A stretch of DNA of 64,000 bases from Shewanella intestini (GTDB lineage: Bacteria > Pseudomonadota > Gammaproteobacteria > Enterobacterales > Shewanellaceae): contig NZ_JAAIKR010000005.1 of the NCBI RefSeq assembly GCF_018221465.1, positions 62,001 to 126,000 on the forward strand. The letters are read 5' to 3'. Position numbers and translations under genes: made by a program. A model generated the notes under the pieces. The model ran no database searches. It was not told where the DNA came from and was given only the letters and a program-made list of their open reading frames with translations. Below are positions 18,704 to 33,761 of the stretch, piece by piece; position 1 is the stretch's first letter; each line of letters begins with the position of its first letter.

Positions 18704-18967
18704 GTGCTATCTCCGCTTGCGATAAAATTCTGTTAGCGCGATGCTAACACCTACTTGTTATATTTATTGCAGCACGATAGCATTTAGCCATATGCTCAAC
18801 AAAGTTTGTTAGGGTTATTTTTGTGATCTATCTGGCAATTTTGCTTGCCACATTACGTAAACGTAAGGTTAATGTGTCGATTGCAAAATAATGACAATAA
18901 TAATATTCATGATCAGTAAAAGTGCTCTGCTGTATTTTTACCATATAACAATAATATAGGATGTATT

Positions 18968-19408
18968 ATGACGGAAGAAGTAGTTGAAATGACCGCCGAG
19001 CAAGCTAAACAACAAGATGCGCAGAGGGAGCAATGGGTAAGGGAGCATTTCCAAAAAGCCAATCAGTTTTTGGCCCAAAAGGGGGTGATCCCAACCAAAG
19101 TACATAATGAAGAAAGCCGTTACTTAGCCCCTTATTTAGCCATTTGGAAAATGGAAGCAAAACTCCCTAAAAAACAAACATTTTGGGTCATGACTGGGGA
19201 TTTACCTTCAGATCATGTTGATGTAAAAGTGGCAGCAACAGCACGCGATGCATTACGTCATTTTTCTATGATGTGGCAGTTAAAAGCTGAAAACCTTCAC
19301 AATTCAGGCTTAACAAAGGATAAAACCCAATTAGAGTTCGCTAACTTGTTGGTGTCACGCGCTGAAAGTTTGTATCAATTACAAAGCGACGATAAATTGT
19401 GGGGCTAA
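18968..19408 (+). CDS. DUF4826 family protein
   Basis: 146 residues, ATG preceded by a weak AGGATG. It is a soluble, charged protein with YLAPYLAIWKMEAKLPKKQTFWVMTGDLPSDH, matching DUF4826, a small family of marine gammaproteobacteria with no known function. It is transcribed alone and converges with roxA across a shared terminator. Confidence 0.75.
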   Translation: MTEEVVEMTAEQAKQQDAQREQWVREHFQKANQFLAQKGVIPTKVHNEESRYLAPYLAIWKMEAKLPKKQTFWVMTGDLPSDHVDVKVAATARDALRHFSMMWQLKAENLHNSGLTKDKTQLEFANLLVSRAESLYQLQSDDKLWG

Positions 19409-19449
19409 GACTCACGCTGCACTGTGATAGGGCGTGTTAGAGAGCATTA

Positions 19450-19475
19450 AATAAAGGCACCTTGGTGCCTTTATT
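19450..19475. terminator. Bidirectional terminator between the DUF4826 gene and roxA
   Basis: AATAAAGGCACC (19450-19461) pairs perfectly with GGTGCCTTTATT (19464-19475). A and T flanks on both sides let it serve both converging genes. Confidence 0.85.
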
Positions 19476-19494
19476 GGTTTGAACGTTAACACCA

Positions 19495-20628
19495 CTATTC
19501 ACTCAAATAGTAGTAACCTTGCTTGAGCATTGAGACAAAATAGTCAACACAATCAATGGATTGGCTTATCAAGTCAGTTGCTTGCTGAGCAGTAAAGCTC
19601 ACTTGTTGTGTTAATGTGTTCAATATATCAGTTTGAGAATTAGGCATTGTCATCATCTCACCATTAACAAACAATCTAGATTGATTATCGCCTTCTAAAC
19701 ACAATACTTTTAACCCGCCAATACGTAATAACTGTGCACCATGTTCTAATGCATCGATTAATGTTTCGGCGTCCATTTCTGCATCGATTTCACAAACATC
19801 TAATTCAAAGCGATTTTTACTGAGTAATTTTCCCAACATTGTTTGATAAGCTTGTGGATCATTGGCCAGTGAAGCTAATAACGCCATAATACCTTGTTGA
19901 TGCGACGTTGGTACTACACCGGCCATTTCAGGTTCTTGTGTTGATGTGAATCGTTGTTGACCTTCATTGTTATCAATAAAATAGTCTGCTAATTCGGTTA
20001 ACACTTCTTGTTGACTTGGTGCTCTAAAGCCCATTGAGTAACTGATAGCTGTGGTTAATGTTTCACCGCAATGTGGAAAGCCTGGTGGAATATATAAAAT
20101 GTCACCGGTTTCTAAAATGTCATCAATGATAGGTACGAAATCTTCAATTAATGGCGAATTTGGATTATTGTCACGTTGCTGATACTGACCTAAGTCACCA
20201 ACGCGCCAGCGACGACGGCCTTCACCTTGAATGATAAAGACATCATAATTATCGATATGCGGCCCTACACCACCGTTAGGGGTTGCAAAAGACACCATTA
20301 AGTCATCAAAACGCCAATCTGGAATAAATCTAAAGGCTTCAACCATGGGTTGAGATTCAGGATACCAATGATTTACAGCTTGGACGAGTAATTGCCAATG
20401 TTGTTCACCGTATTGGCTGTAATCTTCAAATGGCCCATGAATGACATCCCATCCTTCAGGTTTAGTTACCACGATACGTGATGAAACTTCTTCTTCAAAA
20501 GCAAGACCTGCTAATTCGTCTGCGCTAATTGGGTCTTGAAAATTTTTGAAAGCACCTTTTAATATGACCGGCTTTTTTTGCCAAGTAGTTTTTAAAAATT
20601 CTGCTTTATCAAACGTTAACTGGTACAT
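19495..20628 (-). CDS. roxA: 50S ribosomal protein L16 arginine hydroxylase (cupin/JmjC oxygenase)
   Basis: 377 residues from the ATG at 20628 with GAGAG seven bases upstream. The JmjC/cupin core has GGVGPHIDNYDVFIIQGEGRRRW, giving the Fe(II)-binding HxD, and a distal histidine in IPPGFPHCGET. Family and length match E. coli YcfD/RoxA (373), a 2-oxoglutarate oxygenase that hydroxylates an arginine of ribosomal protein L16. A C-terminal winged-helix-like region follows. It sits 100 bp downstream of purB on the same strand and may be co-transcribed with it. Confidence 0.92.
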   Translation of the reverse strand: MYQLTFDKAEFLKTTWQKKPVILKGAFKNFQDPISADELAGLAFEEEVSSRIVVTKPEGWDVIHGPFEDYSQYGEQHWQLLVQAVNHWYPESQPMVEAFRFIPDWRFDDLMVSFATPNGGVGPHIDNYDVFIIQGEGRRRWRVGDLGQYQQRDNNPNSPLIEDFVPIIDDILETGDILYIPPGFPHCGETLTTAISYSMGFRAPSQQEVLTELADYFIDNNEGQQRFTSTQEPEMAGVVPTSHQQGIMALLASLANDPQAYQTMLGKLLSKNRFELDVCEIDAEMDAETLIDALEHGAQLLRIGGLKVLCLEGDNQSRLFVNGEMMTMPNSQTDILNTLTQQVSFTAQQATDLISQSIDCVDYFVSMLKQGYYYLSE

Positions 20629-20728
20629 ATTTGCTCTCAAATGGATGAAATAAATTGCGTTAAGAAATAAAAAAGCGATGCCGTAACTAAGGTTAGGGCA
20701 CCGCTGTTTACTTTGTTATTGAACGAAC

Positions 20729-22772
<2,044 letters not shown>

Positions 22773-22774
22773 GA

Positions 22775-23890
22775 TTATCCTCTAATTAAACTGTCAATGA
22801 TCCCGCCACCTAAACAGACTTCGCCATCATAAAATACGGCAGATTGACCGGGTGTTACAGCTGCAACAGGTTGCTCAAAAGTAACCTTGATCGTGTCATC
22901 ATTTTGGTATTGTATTTGGCAAATTACATCTTGCTGACGATAACGGGTTTTTACGGTGATATTGCTGTTGTCAGCAGGTCCTTGCTTATCAACCCAGTGT
23001 AATTGGTTAACAATCATGCCATGTGACATTAAGCGAGGGTGGTTACCGCCTTGTGCAACAATAAGAATATTATTAATCAGATCTTTTTCAACCACGTACC
23101 ATGGATCTTCATTGGCATTTTTAAGTCCGCCAATACCAAGTCCTTTACGTTGGCCTAACGTGTGGTACATCAAACCTTGGTGAGTACCGATAACGTCACC
23201 TTCACTGGTTTGAATATCACCCGGTTGCGCTGGTAAATAGGTACCTAAGAAATCGGTGAATTTACGCTCACCAATAAAACAAATACCAGTGCTGTCCTTT
23301 TTATCATGAGTGATTAAACCCATTTCTTTGGCAATTTCACGCACTTGGTATTTTTCTAGCTCACCTACAGGGAATAAGCTTTTTGCGACCTGTTGATGGT
23401 TTAGCGTATATAAAAAATAACTTTGATCTTTATTGCTATCAACACCACGAAGCATTTGCGTGCTGCCATCAGCGTTGTTACGACGGCGAACATAATGTCC
23501 CATGGCGATATAATCAGCATCCAGAATTTCATCTGCAAATTCTAAAAATGCTTTAAATTTGATTTCTTTATTGCACATGATGTCAGGGTTAGGCGTTCTG
23601 CCTGCTTTATATTCAGCAAGGAAATGTTCGAAAACATTATCCCAATATTCAGCGGCGAAATTAACCGTGTGCAATTTAATACCTAGCTTGTCGCAAACTG
23701 CTTGCGCATCTTTTAAATCTTCTGCGGCTAGGCAGTATTCATCGGTATCGTCTTCTTCCCAGTTTTTCATAAAAAGGCCTTCTACCTGATAGCCTTGCTG
23801 CATGAGCAAGTATGCTGATACAGATGAATCTACACCGCCGGACATACCGACAATGACCTTTTTATCTTGATTGGTAGTAGTTGAAGTCAT
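22775..23890 (-). CDS. mnmA: tRNA-specific 2-thiouridylase
   Basis: 371 residues. The PP-loop [18 protein letters not shown] is at about 13-30. The two catalytic cysteines are in [14 protein letters not shown] (about 107) and [11 protein letters not shown]-type [12 protein letters not shown] (about 205). MnmA thiolates U34 of tRNA-Lys, -Glu and -Gln using sulfur relayed by the Tus proteins. It heads the mnmA-hflD-purB operon, 165 bp after nudJ. Confidence 0.97.
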   Translation of the reverse strand: MTSTTTNQDKKVIVGMSGGVDSSVSAYLLMQQGYQVEGLFMKNWEEDDTDEYCLAAEDLKDAQAVCDKLGIKLHTVNFAAEYWDNVFEHFLAEYKAGRTPNPDIMCNKEIKFKAFLEFADEILDADYIAMGHYVRRRNNADGSTQMLRGVDSNKDQSYFLYTLNHQQVAKSLFPVGELEKYQVREIAKEMGLITHDKKDSTGICFIGERKFTDFLGTYLPAQPGDIQTSEGDVIGTHQGLMYHTLGQRKGLGIGGLKNANEDPWYVVEKDLINNILIVAQGGNHPRLMSHGMIVNQLHWVDKQGPADNSNITVKTRYRQQDVICQIQYQNDDTIKVTFEQPVAAVTPGQSAVFYDGEVCLGGGIIDSLIRG

Positions 23891-24055
23891 ATTTCCAGAA
23901 CCGTTGAATTACAAAAAGTAAGTGCATCAAATAGCGGTTGTTGAATTAAGGTCAATGCTGCTATTTCTGCGGCGCGTATTCTACCACGCATTATGACTGT
24001 CGGCTATGATTGAGAAAGTGGATTGAGTTTTTGCAAATTATGGTTAACAACTTGT

Positions 24056-24511
24056 TTAAAAACAGCGGCTATCTAGGGTAGATAAAGGCAATAAAGCTCT
24101 CGCTGAATTAAAGTAATCATTGATTGAATTCAACACTAATGGGCTTCTTAATTGGCCATTAAGCGCCTTAATTTGGTCTAAATTAAGCCAGTGAAGATGC
24201 TTTATCACCGGGTCAATGGGAGTCGATTTTACCATTGATGTTAATTCTGCAACAAATGTGAACCTAATAAATGCCGTATTGTCAGTTGCTGTAAACTGAT
24301 AAATTTTGAGTAAACCACTTAGTTCAACGGTTAAACCCGTCTCTTCTTTTACTTCGCGTAAACAGGCTTGCACCAATGTTTCATTGGCTTCTAAATGACC
24401 CGCAGGCTGATTAAAGCGAGGTTTATTATTGATTAACTCTTCAACTAATAAAAAATGGCCATCGCAGTGGATAACACATGCCACTGTGGTATTGGGTTTA
24501 TAGCGCTGCAA
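24056..24511 (-). CDS. nudJ: Nudix hydrolase, NudJ type
   Basis: 151 residues from a TTG at 24511, chosen because GAGG lies seven bases upstream; a TTG at 24517 would sit almost on the Shine-Dalgarno. The protein begins MQRYKPNTTVACVIHCDGHF, aligning with E. coli NudJ. The Nudix box starts GHLEANETLV and ends REVKEETGL (about 40-62). NudJ hydrolyses nucleoside di- and triphosphates and thiamine pyrophosphates. It lies 17 bp after rluE and before mnmA, the same order as in E. coli. Confidence 0.9.
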   Translation of the reverse strand: MQRYKPNTTVACVIHCDGHFLLVEELINNKPRFNQPAGHLEANETLVQACLREVKEETGLTVELSGLLKIYQFTATDNTAFIRFTFVAELTSMVKSTPIDPVIKHLHWLNLDQIKALNGQLRSPLVLNSINDYFNSARALLPLSTLDSRCF

Positions 24512-24528
24512 TGACAATCCTCTTTGAG

Positions 24529-25212
24529 TTATTTACGCGGTAAATTAATTAATTGATATTGGCCATTATCGATATCGTCTAATTGCCATTGGCCAATTTT
24601 ATACCTAATTAAACGCAATGTAGGATAACCAACATGAGCGGTCATTCTTCTTACCTGACGGTTACGACCTTCACATATTTGAATTTCAAGCCAGGTGGTT
24701 GGAATTGACTTACGCTCTCGTACTGCTGGCACCCTTGGCCAAATAGTGGGTGTAGGTATTATTTTTACTTTAGCTGGCAGTGTAGGACCATCTTTTAATT
24801 CAACACCATTAATTAATGCATTGATTGCTGCGGTGTCTGGTTCACCTTCCACCTGCACCCAATAGCCTTTGAAAGTTTTCTTATTGGGTTGAGTAATTTG
24901 AGCCTGAAGTTTACCGTCATTGGTGAGTAACAATAAACCTTCGCTGTCGCGGTCTAATCGACCAGCAGCATAAACCTCTGGGACATCAATAAAGTCTTTT
25001 AATGTTTGTCTGCCTGCCTCATCGGTAAATTGACATAAAACATCAAAAGGCTTATTAAAAAGTACAATTTTGGGGTCTCGGACTGGGGTCTTAGGCTTGG
25101 ATTTTTTATACGTAACTCTTGAACTGTCACTGCGTTGAAAAGCATTTTTACCATTAGCTGGAGGACGTTTTGTTGGGTGTTTAGAAAATGAACGCTTAAC
25201 TTTAGCTGACAT
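24529..25212 (-). CDS. rluE: 23S rRNA pseudouridine(2457) synthase
   Basis: 227 residues. A basic 45-residue N-terminal extension ([21 protein letters not shown]) precedes the RluE/RsuA-type domain. The catalytic motif is [19 protein letters not shown] (about 81-99) with the essential aspartate, and [24 protein letters not shown] lies near the C-terminus. RluE converts U2457 of 23S rRNA to pseudouridine. The basic tail may aid rRNA binding. It is first in a rluE-nudJ(-mnmA-hflD-purB) series as in E. coli. Confidence 0.92.
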   Translation of the reverse strand: MSAKVKRSFSKHPTKRPPANGKNAFQRSDSSRVTYKKSKPKTPVRDPKIVLFNKPFDVLCQFTDEAGRQTLKDFIDVPEVYAAGRLDRDSEGLLLLTNDGKLQAQITQPNKKTFKGYWVQVEGEPDTAAINALINGVELKDGPTLPAKVKIIPTPTIWPRVPAVRERKSIPTTWLEIQICEGRNRQVRRMTAHVGYPTLRLIRYKIGQWQLDDIDNGQYQLINLPRK

Positions 25213-28137
<2,925 letters not shown>

Positions 28138-28142
28138 GAAAT

Positions 28143-28160
28143 GCCCAACTTAGGTTGGGC
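28143..28160 (+). terminator. Hairpin terminator after icd
   Basis: GCCCAAC pairs with GTTGGGC around TTAG, followed by TGTTTAAC. It lies immediately past the tandem array; the T-tract is short. Confidence 0.6.
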
Positions 28161-28283
28161 TGTTTAACAACAGTTCTAGGGCTCATCATTGACGCAATAA
28201 TTTCAGTAGGGATGTCTTTTTTCATTACTGCTGTTGATTGAATATGTGAATGTTTAACTAGTTTGTGTGAAAAATGAGCATAA

Positions 28284-28315
28284 AAAAAGACAGGGATTAC
28301 ACTCCCTGTCTTTTT
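28284..28315 (-). terminator. Rho-independent terminator of cspD
   Basis: AAAAAGACAGGGA pairs with TCCCTGTCTTTTT around TTACAC; long A and T tracts on both sides make it work in both directions, as a back-up for icd too. Confidence 0.92.
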
Positions 28316-28350
28316 GTTTTATAGTTTCATCAACAATCGTATTAAATATA

Positions 28351-28557
28351 CTAAATTGTTGGTGAAATGGCTGAAGCGTGCATCCCTTTGGGGCCTTGCT
28401 CCACTTCAAAAGAAACTGGTTGACCCGCTTTTAACGTGCGGTAACCTTCCATCTCGATTGTTGAATAATGTGCAAAAACATCTTCGCCACCTTGATCTGG
28501 GCAAATAAACCCGAATCCTTTGGCGTTGTTGAACCACTTAACAGTTCCGCTTGCCAT
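28351..28557 (-). CDS. cspD: Cold-shock domain protein CspD
   Basis: 68 residues, one cold-shock domain. The RNP motifs are KGFGFICPD and DVFAHYS. The form with [25 protein letters not shown] resembles CspD, a single-stranded DNA-binding replication inhibitor expressed in stationary phase in E. coli, rather than cold-induced CspA. It is divergent from clpS, the same arrangement as in E. coli, which supports the CspD name. Confidence 0.92.
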   Translation of the reverse strand: MASGTVKWFNNAKGFGFICPDQGGEDVFAHYSTIEMEGYRTLKAGQPVSFEVEQGPKGMHASAISPTI

Positions 28558-28752
28558 ACTTCCACTTCCTTCTGTTGTCTACTTACCAGTAAGATAGTAA
28601 AACTTATAATCTAGCGGTCTCATTTCGCCGCCTGTCAAACAGAATGAAATTTGTACGAAAAGAAGTCAAGTGTAAATTAACAATTTATCAACATTTAATT
28701 AATTTAATATTATCAAGTGGTATGTCACTAAACGAGAGGCTAGTATTAACTC

Positions 28753-29061
28753 ATGGCAAAAATAGGTAGTGTAGAACACACGAAAGAAACGGTTGGCACG
28801 GATCTTCAACCTCCTAGTATGTATAAAGTTGTTTTAAATAATGACGATTACACACCAATGGATTTTGTCGTGGAAGTACTTCAACGATTTTTTAATAAAA
28901 ATGAACAACAAGCCACAGACATTATGTTAGCAATTCATCATAAAGGTAAGGGATTGTGTGGTGTATACCCATTTGGAATAGCTGAAACAAAAGTGATACA
29001 AGTCAATGAGTGTGCTAAACAAAACCAACATCCATTATTGTGCTCGTTAGAAAAAGCGTAA
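28753..29061 (+). CDS. clpS: ClpS adaptor protein
   Basis: 102 residues. The conserved core [27 protein letters not shown] (about 22-48) and [23 protein letters not shown] are ClpS signatures. It contains the substrate pocket that binds N-terminal Leu, Phe, Tyr and Trp. ClpS docks on the ClpA N-domain and delivers N-degron proteins to ClpAP. clpA follows by 47 bp. The only purine-rich ribosome binding site (GAGAGG) is somewhat far, about 14 bases before the ATG. Confidence 0.96.
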   Translation: MAKIGSVEHTKETVGTDLQPPSMYKVVLNNDDYTPMDFVVEVLQRFFNKNEQQATDIMLAIHHKGKGLCGVYPFGIAETKVIQVNECAKQNQHPLLCSLEKA

Positions 29062-29108
29062 CAATTAAACAAACTCTATGCCATCGTGATTAATTATTGG
29101 GGGTGCTT

Positions 29109-31367
29109 ATGCTGAATAAAGATCTTGAGGTGACCTTAAACCTTGCTTTTCAGCAAGCAAGAGATTCACGTCATGAATACATGACCGTTGAACATTTATT
29201 ATTAGCATTGATAGACAATCCAGCCGCATATGAAGCGCTTATTGCTTGTGGGGCAGACATTAATAAACTGCGCGATGAAGTTGCAACGTTTATTGAACAA
29301 ACAACACCATTAATTGCCGAGCCTGTTGAAGACAAAGAAACACAACCCACGCTGGGTTTTCAACGTGTTTTACAACGCGCAGTGTTTCACGTGCAATCGT
29401 CTGGTAGAAATGAAGTCAATGGCGCCAATGTGTTAGTTGCCATTTTTAGTGAACAAGAATCTCAAGCGGTATACCTACTGCGTCGCTGTGACATCACTCG
29501 TTTAGATGTGGTGAATTATATTTCCCATGGTTTTGCCAAAGATGAGCAAGTGAATGACGGCAGCGATGGTGAAATAAATGAAGACTCGGCCGAAACGGCT
29601 GAAACTCGCACCATGTTAGAGCAGTTTGCTGCTGATCTGAATAAAATGGCCACTGAGGGTAACATTGATCCATTAATTGGTCGTGATGAAGAAGTTGAGC
29701 GGGCTATTCAAACCTTATGTCGACGCCGTAAAAACAATCCGCTACTTGTCGGTGAGGCGGGGGTAGGCAAAACAGCTATTGCAGAAGGGTTAGCGTATCG
29801 AATCGTTAATAACCAAGTTCCAGATGTGATGACAAAAGCGCAAGTTTTCTCACTAGATATGGGCGCGTTATTAGCCGGCACTAAATATCGTGGCGATTTT
29901 GAAAAACGCTTTAAAAGTTTATTAAAAGAACTGTCAGCAAATGAACATGCCATTCTTTTTATTGATGAAATCCACACTATTATCGGTGCTGGTGCAGCAT
30001 CTGGCGGTGTCATGGATGCCTCTAATTTACTGAAGCCGTTATTATCCAGTGGACAACTTCGTTGTATGGGATCGACCACCTTTCAAGAATATCAAAGTAT
30101 CTTTGAAAAAGACCGTGCATTAGCAAGGCGCTTTCAAAAAATTGATATTAATGAGCCCAGTGTGGCTGAAACAACCAAGATTCTCATGGGCTTAAAATCA
30201 AAATACGAAGAGCATCATGGTGTACGTTATACCCAAGCAGCAATCAGCTGTGCTGCAAGTTTGTCTGACAAACACATTAACGATCGCCATTTACCAGATA
30301 AAGCCATTGACGTCATTGATGAAGCTGGCGCACGCATGGTAATGATGCCGCAAAGCAAACGCAAAAAGACCATTGGTCAAAATGAAATTGAACAAATCAT
30401 TGCTAAGCTAGCGCGTATACCAGAAAAGTCGGTGTCATCTACCGACAAAGATTTACTTAAAAACCTTGAACGTAATCTTAAAATGGTGGTGTTTGGGCAA
30501 GATAAAGCCATTGAGAGCCTAAGCTCGGCAATACGTTTGTCTCGCAGTGGATTAGGCACTGACAAAAAGCCTGTTGGTAGCTTCTTGTTTGCAGGGCCAA
30601 CGGGTGTGGGTAAAACAGAGGTGACTAATCAACTGGCGGCATGTTTAAACCTTAAACTTATCCGTTTTGACATGTCTGAGTATATGGAGCGCCACACTGT
30701 TTCTCGTTTAATCGGCGCGCCTCCAGGATACGTAGGCTACGACCAAGGTGGACTATTAACTGATGCGGTAATTAAGAACCCACATTGTGTGATATTACTG
30801 GATGAAATAGAAAAAGCTCACCCTGATGTTTATAACTTACTTCTTCAAGTAATGGATCACGGTACTTTGACCGACAATAATGGTCGTAAAGCTGATTTTC
30901 GTCATGTTACCTTAGTGATGACCACTAATGCAGGGGTACAAGAGACGGTTCGTAAGTCTATTGGCTTTAGGCAGCAAGATCATACTCAAGATGCCATGGC
31001 TGAAATTAATAAGGTTTTCTCACCAGAGTTTCGTAATCGCTTAGATTCTATTGTGTGGTTTAATCATTTAGACATGACGGTTATTGCAAAAGTGGTTGAT
31101 AAGTTCTTAGTTGAACTACAAGCGCAGCTAGATGATAAACGCGTCACTTTAGATGTTAGTGATGAGGCAAGAACATTATTAGCTGAGAAAGGCTATGACA
31201 AAGCCATGGGCGCGCGTCCGATGAGCCGTATTGTCACTGAACTGATCAAGCGACCTTTAGCTGACGAAATTCTGTTTGGTAAACTTGAGTCAGGTGGGGT
31301 AGCAGTGATTGATGTTGTAAATAACGAAATCAATATCGATTGCCAGCAATCCGAGAAAGTGTCTTAA
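29109..31367 (+). CDS. clpA: ATP-dependent Clp protease ATP-binding subunit ClpA
   Basis: 752 residues from the ATG at 29109, with a G-rich ribosome binding site; an upstream TTG is rejected. An N-terminal Clp repeat domain (about 1-145) binds ClpS. Two AAA+ modules have Walker A motifs GEAGVGKTAIAEGL (about 213-226) and FAGPTGVGKTEV (about 494-505), with Walker B LFIDEIH and ILLDEIEKAHPD. It unfolds substrates for ClpP, which is not in this window. Together with clpS, bpt and aat it completes the N-end rule pathway here. Confidence 0.97.
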   Translation: MLNKDLEVTLNLAFQQARDSRHEYMTVEHLLLALIDNPAAYEALIACGADINKLRDEVATFIEQTTPLIAEPVEDKETQPTLGFQRVLQRAVFHVQSSGRNEVNGANVLVAIFSEQESQAVYLLRRCDITRLDVVNYISHGFAKDEQVNDGSDGEINEDSAETAETRTMLEQFAADLNKMATEGNIDPLIGRDEEVERAIQTLCRRRKNNPLLVGEAGVGKTAIAEGLAYRIVNNQVPDVMTKAQVFSLDMGALLAGTKYRGDFEKRFKSLLKELSANEHAILFIDEIHTIIGAGAASGGVMDASNLLKPLLSSGQLRCMGSTTFQEYQSIFEKDRALARRFQKIDINEPSVAETTKILMGLKSKYEEHHGVRYTQAAISCAASLSDKHINDRHLPDKAIDVIDEAGARMVMMPQSKRKKTIGQNEIEQIIAKLARIPEKSVSSTDKDLLKNLERNLKMVVFGQDKAIESLSSAIRLSRSGLGTDKKPVGSFLFAGPTGVGKTEVTNQLAACLNLKLIRFDMSEYMERHTVSRLIGAPPGYVGYDQGGLLTDAVIKNPHCVILLDEIEKAHPDVYNLLLQVMDHGTLTDNNGRKADFRHVTLVMTTNAGVQETVRKSIGFRQQDHTQDAMAEINKVFSPEFRNRLDSIVWFNHLDMTVIAKVVDKFLVELQAQLDDKRVTLDVSDEARTLLAEKGYDKAMGARPMSRIVTELIKRPLADEILFGKLESGGVAVIDVVNNEINIDCQQSEKVS

Positions 31368-31387
31368 TTAGGTTTCAAATGAAATAA

Positions 31388-31417
31388 AAAGCCACTCACT
31401 GAGTGGCTTTATTTTTT
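31388..31417 (+). terminator. Rho-independent terminator of clpA
   Basis: AAAGCCACTC pairs with GAGTGGCTTT around ACT, followed by ATTTTTT. Confidence 0.93.
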
Positions 31418-31433
31418 GGACGCGCATTAACAA

Positions 31434-31458
31434 AAAAACCGACATGACGTCGGTTTTT
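31434..31458 (-). terminator. Rho-independent terminator of infA
   Basis: AAAAACCGAC pairs with GTCGGTTTTT around five bases; a TTTTTTT tract follows on the minus strand. It lies 16 bp past the infA stop, back to back with the clpA terminator. Confidence 0.93.
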
Positions 31459-31474
31459 ATAATAAGGCTATCGA

Positions 31475-31696
<222 letters not shown>

Positions 31697-31782
31697 TTAG
31701 TTATCCCATTAGCCTTTAAATATAAAAATCGGGCGTATCATGCCGTAAATTCTACAGTCTGTAAAGACTAGAATGCAGAAAG

Positions 31783-32490
31783 TCAGCTAAGTTGTTGATG
31801 AATTTGCCAACCTGATGCAGTTAATAACTGATATGGACGATATTGTCTTTTATAACGCATCTTTATATTGTCATCTATTTGGTAACCTAAATAGACAAAT
31901 TGCTTGCCCATCTCCTTAGCAAGTTCACACTGCAGTAAGATCATCAGTGATCCTAATGAGTTTTTTTCATAATCAGGGTCAAAATAACTGTATATTGCCG
32001 ACAAGCTATTTGGCAGCATATCCGTTACCGCGACACCAATGAGTTTTTCACCGTCAAACAGTTCAATAAAAGTGGGTTCTAGCCAGTCACAATCAAGAAA
32101 CTCATTATATTGCTGACTTGTTGGCGGAAACATCGGGCCGTCGTTATGGCGCTGGTTAATATAACGGCAATATAAAGGGAAGTGATGTTCGCTTGCTTGA
32201 TGACTTACTTGCCAGTGAATATGTTGATTTGCTTTTAGGGTTCTTTTTTGGCGTTTAGAAGGGATGAAATCTAATGCTGGCACCCTTATTGATACACATT
32301 GTTGGCATGCACCGCAATGTGGTTTATATATTGCGTTACCGTTACGGCGAAAGCCCATGGCCAACAGTTGCTCAAACAAATGATCATTTAACTGGTTTTC
32401 TTGTATCACTAAAAGCCGTTCTTGATTACCTGGAATATAACTACACTCAAAGGTTTTAGTCACGGCAACATTTAAGGTGTTAGAGCTCAA
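31783..32490 (-). CDS. bpt: Leucyl-tRNA--protein transferase, Bpt/Ate type
   Basis: 235 residues from a TTG at 32490. GGAGAA lies eight bases before it, and the N-terminus (SSNTLNVAVTKTFECSYIPGNQERLLVI) then matches the family; the longer frame upstream reads through aat in another frame and has no homology. Cysteines of the ATE N-domain are seen (C near 16, then PHCGACQQC), and the C-domain has LGYQIDDNIKMRYKRQYRPYQ. Bpt adds leucine to N-terminal Asp or Glu, making ClpS substrates. It overlaps the aat stop by 11 bp, implying coupled translation. Confidence 0.93.
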   Translation of the reverse strand: MSSNTLNVAVTKTFECSYIPGNQERLLVIQENQLNDHLFEQLLAMGFRRNGNAIYKPHCGACQQCVSIRVPALDFIPSKRQKRTLKANQHIHWQVSHQASEHHFPLYCRYINQRHNDGPMFPPTSQQYNEFLDCDWLEPTFIELFDGEKLIGVAVTDMLPNSLSAIYSYFDPDYEKNSLGSLMILLQCELAKEMGKQFVYLGYQIDDNIKMRYKRQYRPYQLLTASGWQIHQQLS

Positions 32491-33187
32491 GGGGTATTTC
32501 TCCTTGTTGCCACATAGATTGTGGCATAACAGCATTTCTATTTTGTTGTAAATGATGAATAAATTCATTTCTAGTGATTGCTTTTGCACCAAGACTCACT
32601 AAATGTGAATTCATAAGCTGGGCATCAATCAAGGTGAATTGATGATTGTAAAGCCAGTGATTTAATGCGGTAAATGCCCCTTTTGAAGCGTTAGTTTGAG
32701 TGTGAAACATCGATTCACCACAAAATACATTACCAACAGCAATGCCATAAAGTCCGCCAATCAGCTCGCCCAAGTGCCACACTTCCACACTATGGGCTTT
32801 ACCTAAATGATGCAAATTAATATAGGCCTGCTCAATTTCATTGGTTATCCAAGTTCCATCTTGCGTTTTCCTTGGACTAGCGCAGCCTTTAATCACTTGT
32901 TCAAAAGCACTATTGACGGTGTAGGTCCAATCTTGCTTCTTTAAAAATTTAGCCAAGCTACGACTTGCAGGTGTTAACGTTGGGGTAAACACCGCTCTTG
33001 GATCTGGGCTCCACCATAGAATAGGGTCGTCGTCATTAAACCAAGGAAAGATACCGCAATAATAAGCCTGTAGTAGCTGTTTTGGTGCTAGGCATCCTCC
33101 TACAGCAAGTAGCCCATTAGGTTCAGTAAGGGCGTGTTGTGGGTCAGGAAAGTCATCAAATGGATTTAAATAAGACAGAGAGTTCAC
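32480..33187 (-). CDS. aat: Leucyl/phenylalanyl-tRNA--protein transferase
   Basis: 235 residues (E. coli 234). Signature segments are FPDPQHALTEPNGLLAVGGCL, GIFPWFNDDDPILWWSPDPRAVF (about 44-66) and GGLYGIAVGNVFCGESMF. Aat adds Leu or Phe to N-terminal Lys or Arg, creating degrons read by ClpS-ClpAP. It forms the operon aat-bpt, followed by infA. Confidence 0.97.
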   Translation of the reverse strand: MNSLSYLNPFDDFPDPQHALTEPNGLLAVGGCLAPKQLLQAYYCGIFPWFNDDDPILWWSPDPRAVFTPTLTPASRSLAKFLKKQDWTYTVNSAFEQVIKGCASPRKTQDGTWITNEIEQAYINLHHLGKAHSVEVWHLGELIGGLYGIAVGNVFCGESMFHTQTNASKGAFTALNHWLYNHQFTLIDAQLMNSHLVSLGAKAITRNEFIHHLQQNRNAVMPQSMWQQGEIPLEL

Positions 33188-33232
33188 AAGTGCGTATATT
33201 TAGAAGTAACCATGATGATAATTTAGCGGAAA

Positions 33233-33727
33233 ATGCTTATGTTTCATATAAAGAAAAAACAAATCACGGCGATATTAAGCACTATTTTAATTGTAATGAG
33301 TGTAATGACACCCGCTCAAGCTAAGTATGATCGTAATACCGCACAACAAGTTGAAAAGGTTACTTTTGGCACAGTAGAGTCAGTTAAACATGTGACTGAG
33401 CAACAATTAATAGAAGATCAGAACCAAGGTTGGCGCACTTTTGGTGGTGCATTAATTGGTGGGCTTATTGGTAATCAATTTGGTGGTGGTCATGGGCGCA
33501 ATGTCGCGACAGTGCTTGGCGCAATTGCAGGAGGGGCAATGGCAAGACAGTATCATCAATCGCCACAGTATATTGAGTATAAAATTATTGAATTGATGAT
33601 AAAAAATGATGATGGCACCCAAGTCATGGTGATTCAAGATGAAGATCCATCAATGGCCTTTAATGCTGGAGATGATGTCCGGGTTGTCTATTTAAAAGGT
33701 TATGTACGAGTTGACCTTGCGATGTAA
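33233..33727 (+). CDS. Glycine-zipper (2TM) envelope protein, SlyB-like
   Basis: 164 residues. A signal peptide (QITAILSTILIVMSVMTPAQA) is cleaved after about residue 30. The glycine-zipper block FGGALIGGLIGNQFGGGHGRNVATVLGAIAGGAMA (about 64-98) is the Rick_17kDa/2TM pattern of SlyB and Pcp. No lipobox cysteine is seen at the cleavage site, so it is not a standard lipoprotein. The C-terminal beta domain (IEYKIIELMIKNDDGTQVMVIQDE, DDVRVVYLKGYVRVDL) is typical. Such proteins stabilise the outer membrane. The gene is divergent from aat. A second ATG two codons later is equally possible as start. Confidence 0.85.
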   Translation: MLMFHIKKKQITAILSTILIVMSVMTPAQAKYDRNTAQQVEKVTFGTVESVKHVTEQQLIEDQNQGWRTFGGALIGGLIGNQFGGGHGRNVATVLGAIAGGAMARQYHQSPQYIEYKIIELMIKNDDGTQVMVIQDEDPSMAFNAGDDVRVVYLKGYVRVDLAM

Positions 33728-33761
33728 ATTAGCTGCAATATTGGAATTTTCATGGCAAAAC

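Noticed and set aside
32491-32592. Longer N-terminus for Bpt
   Set aside because: It is the aat coding sequence read in another frame; family homology begins at the TTG at 32490.
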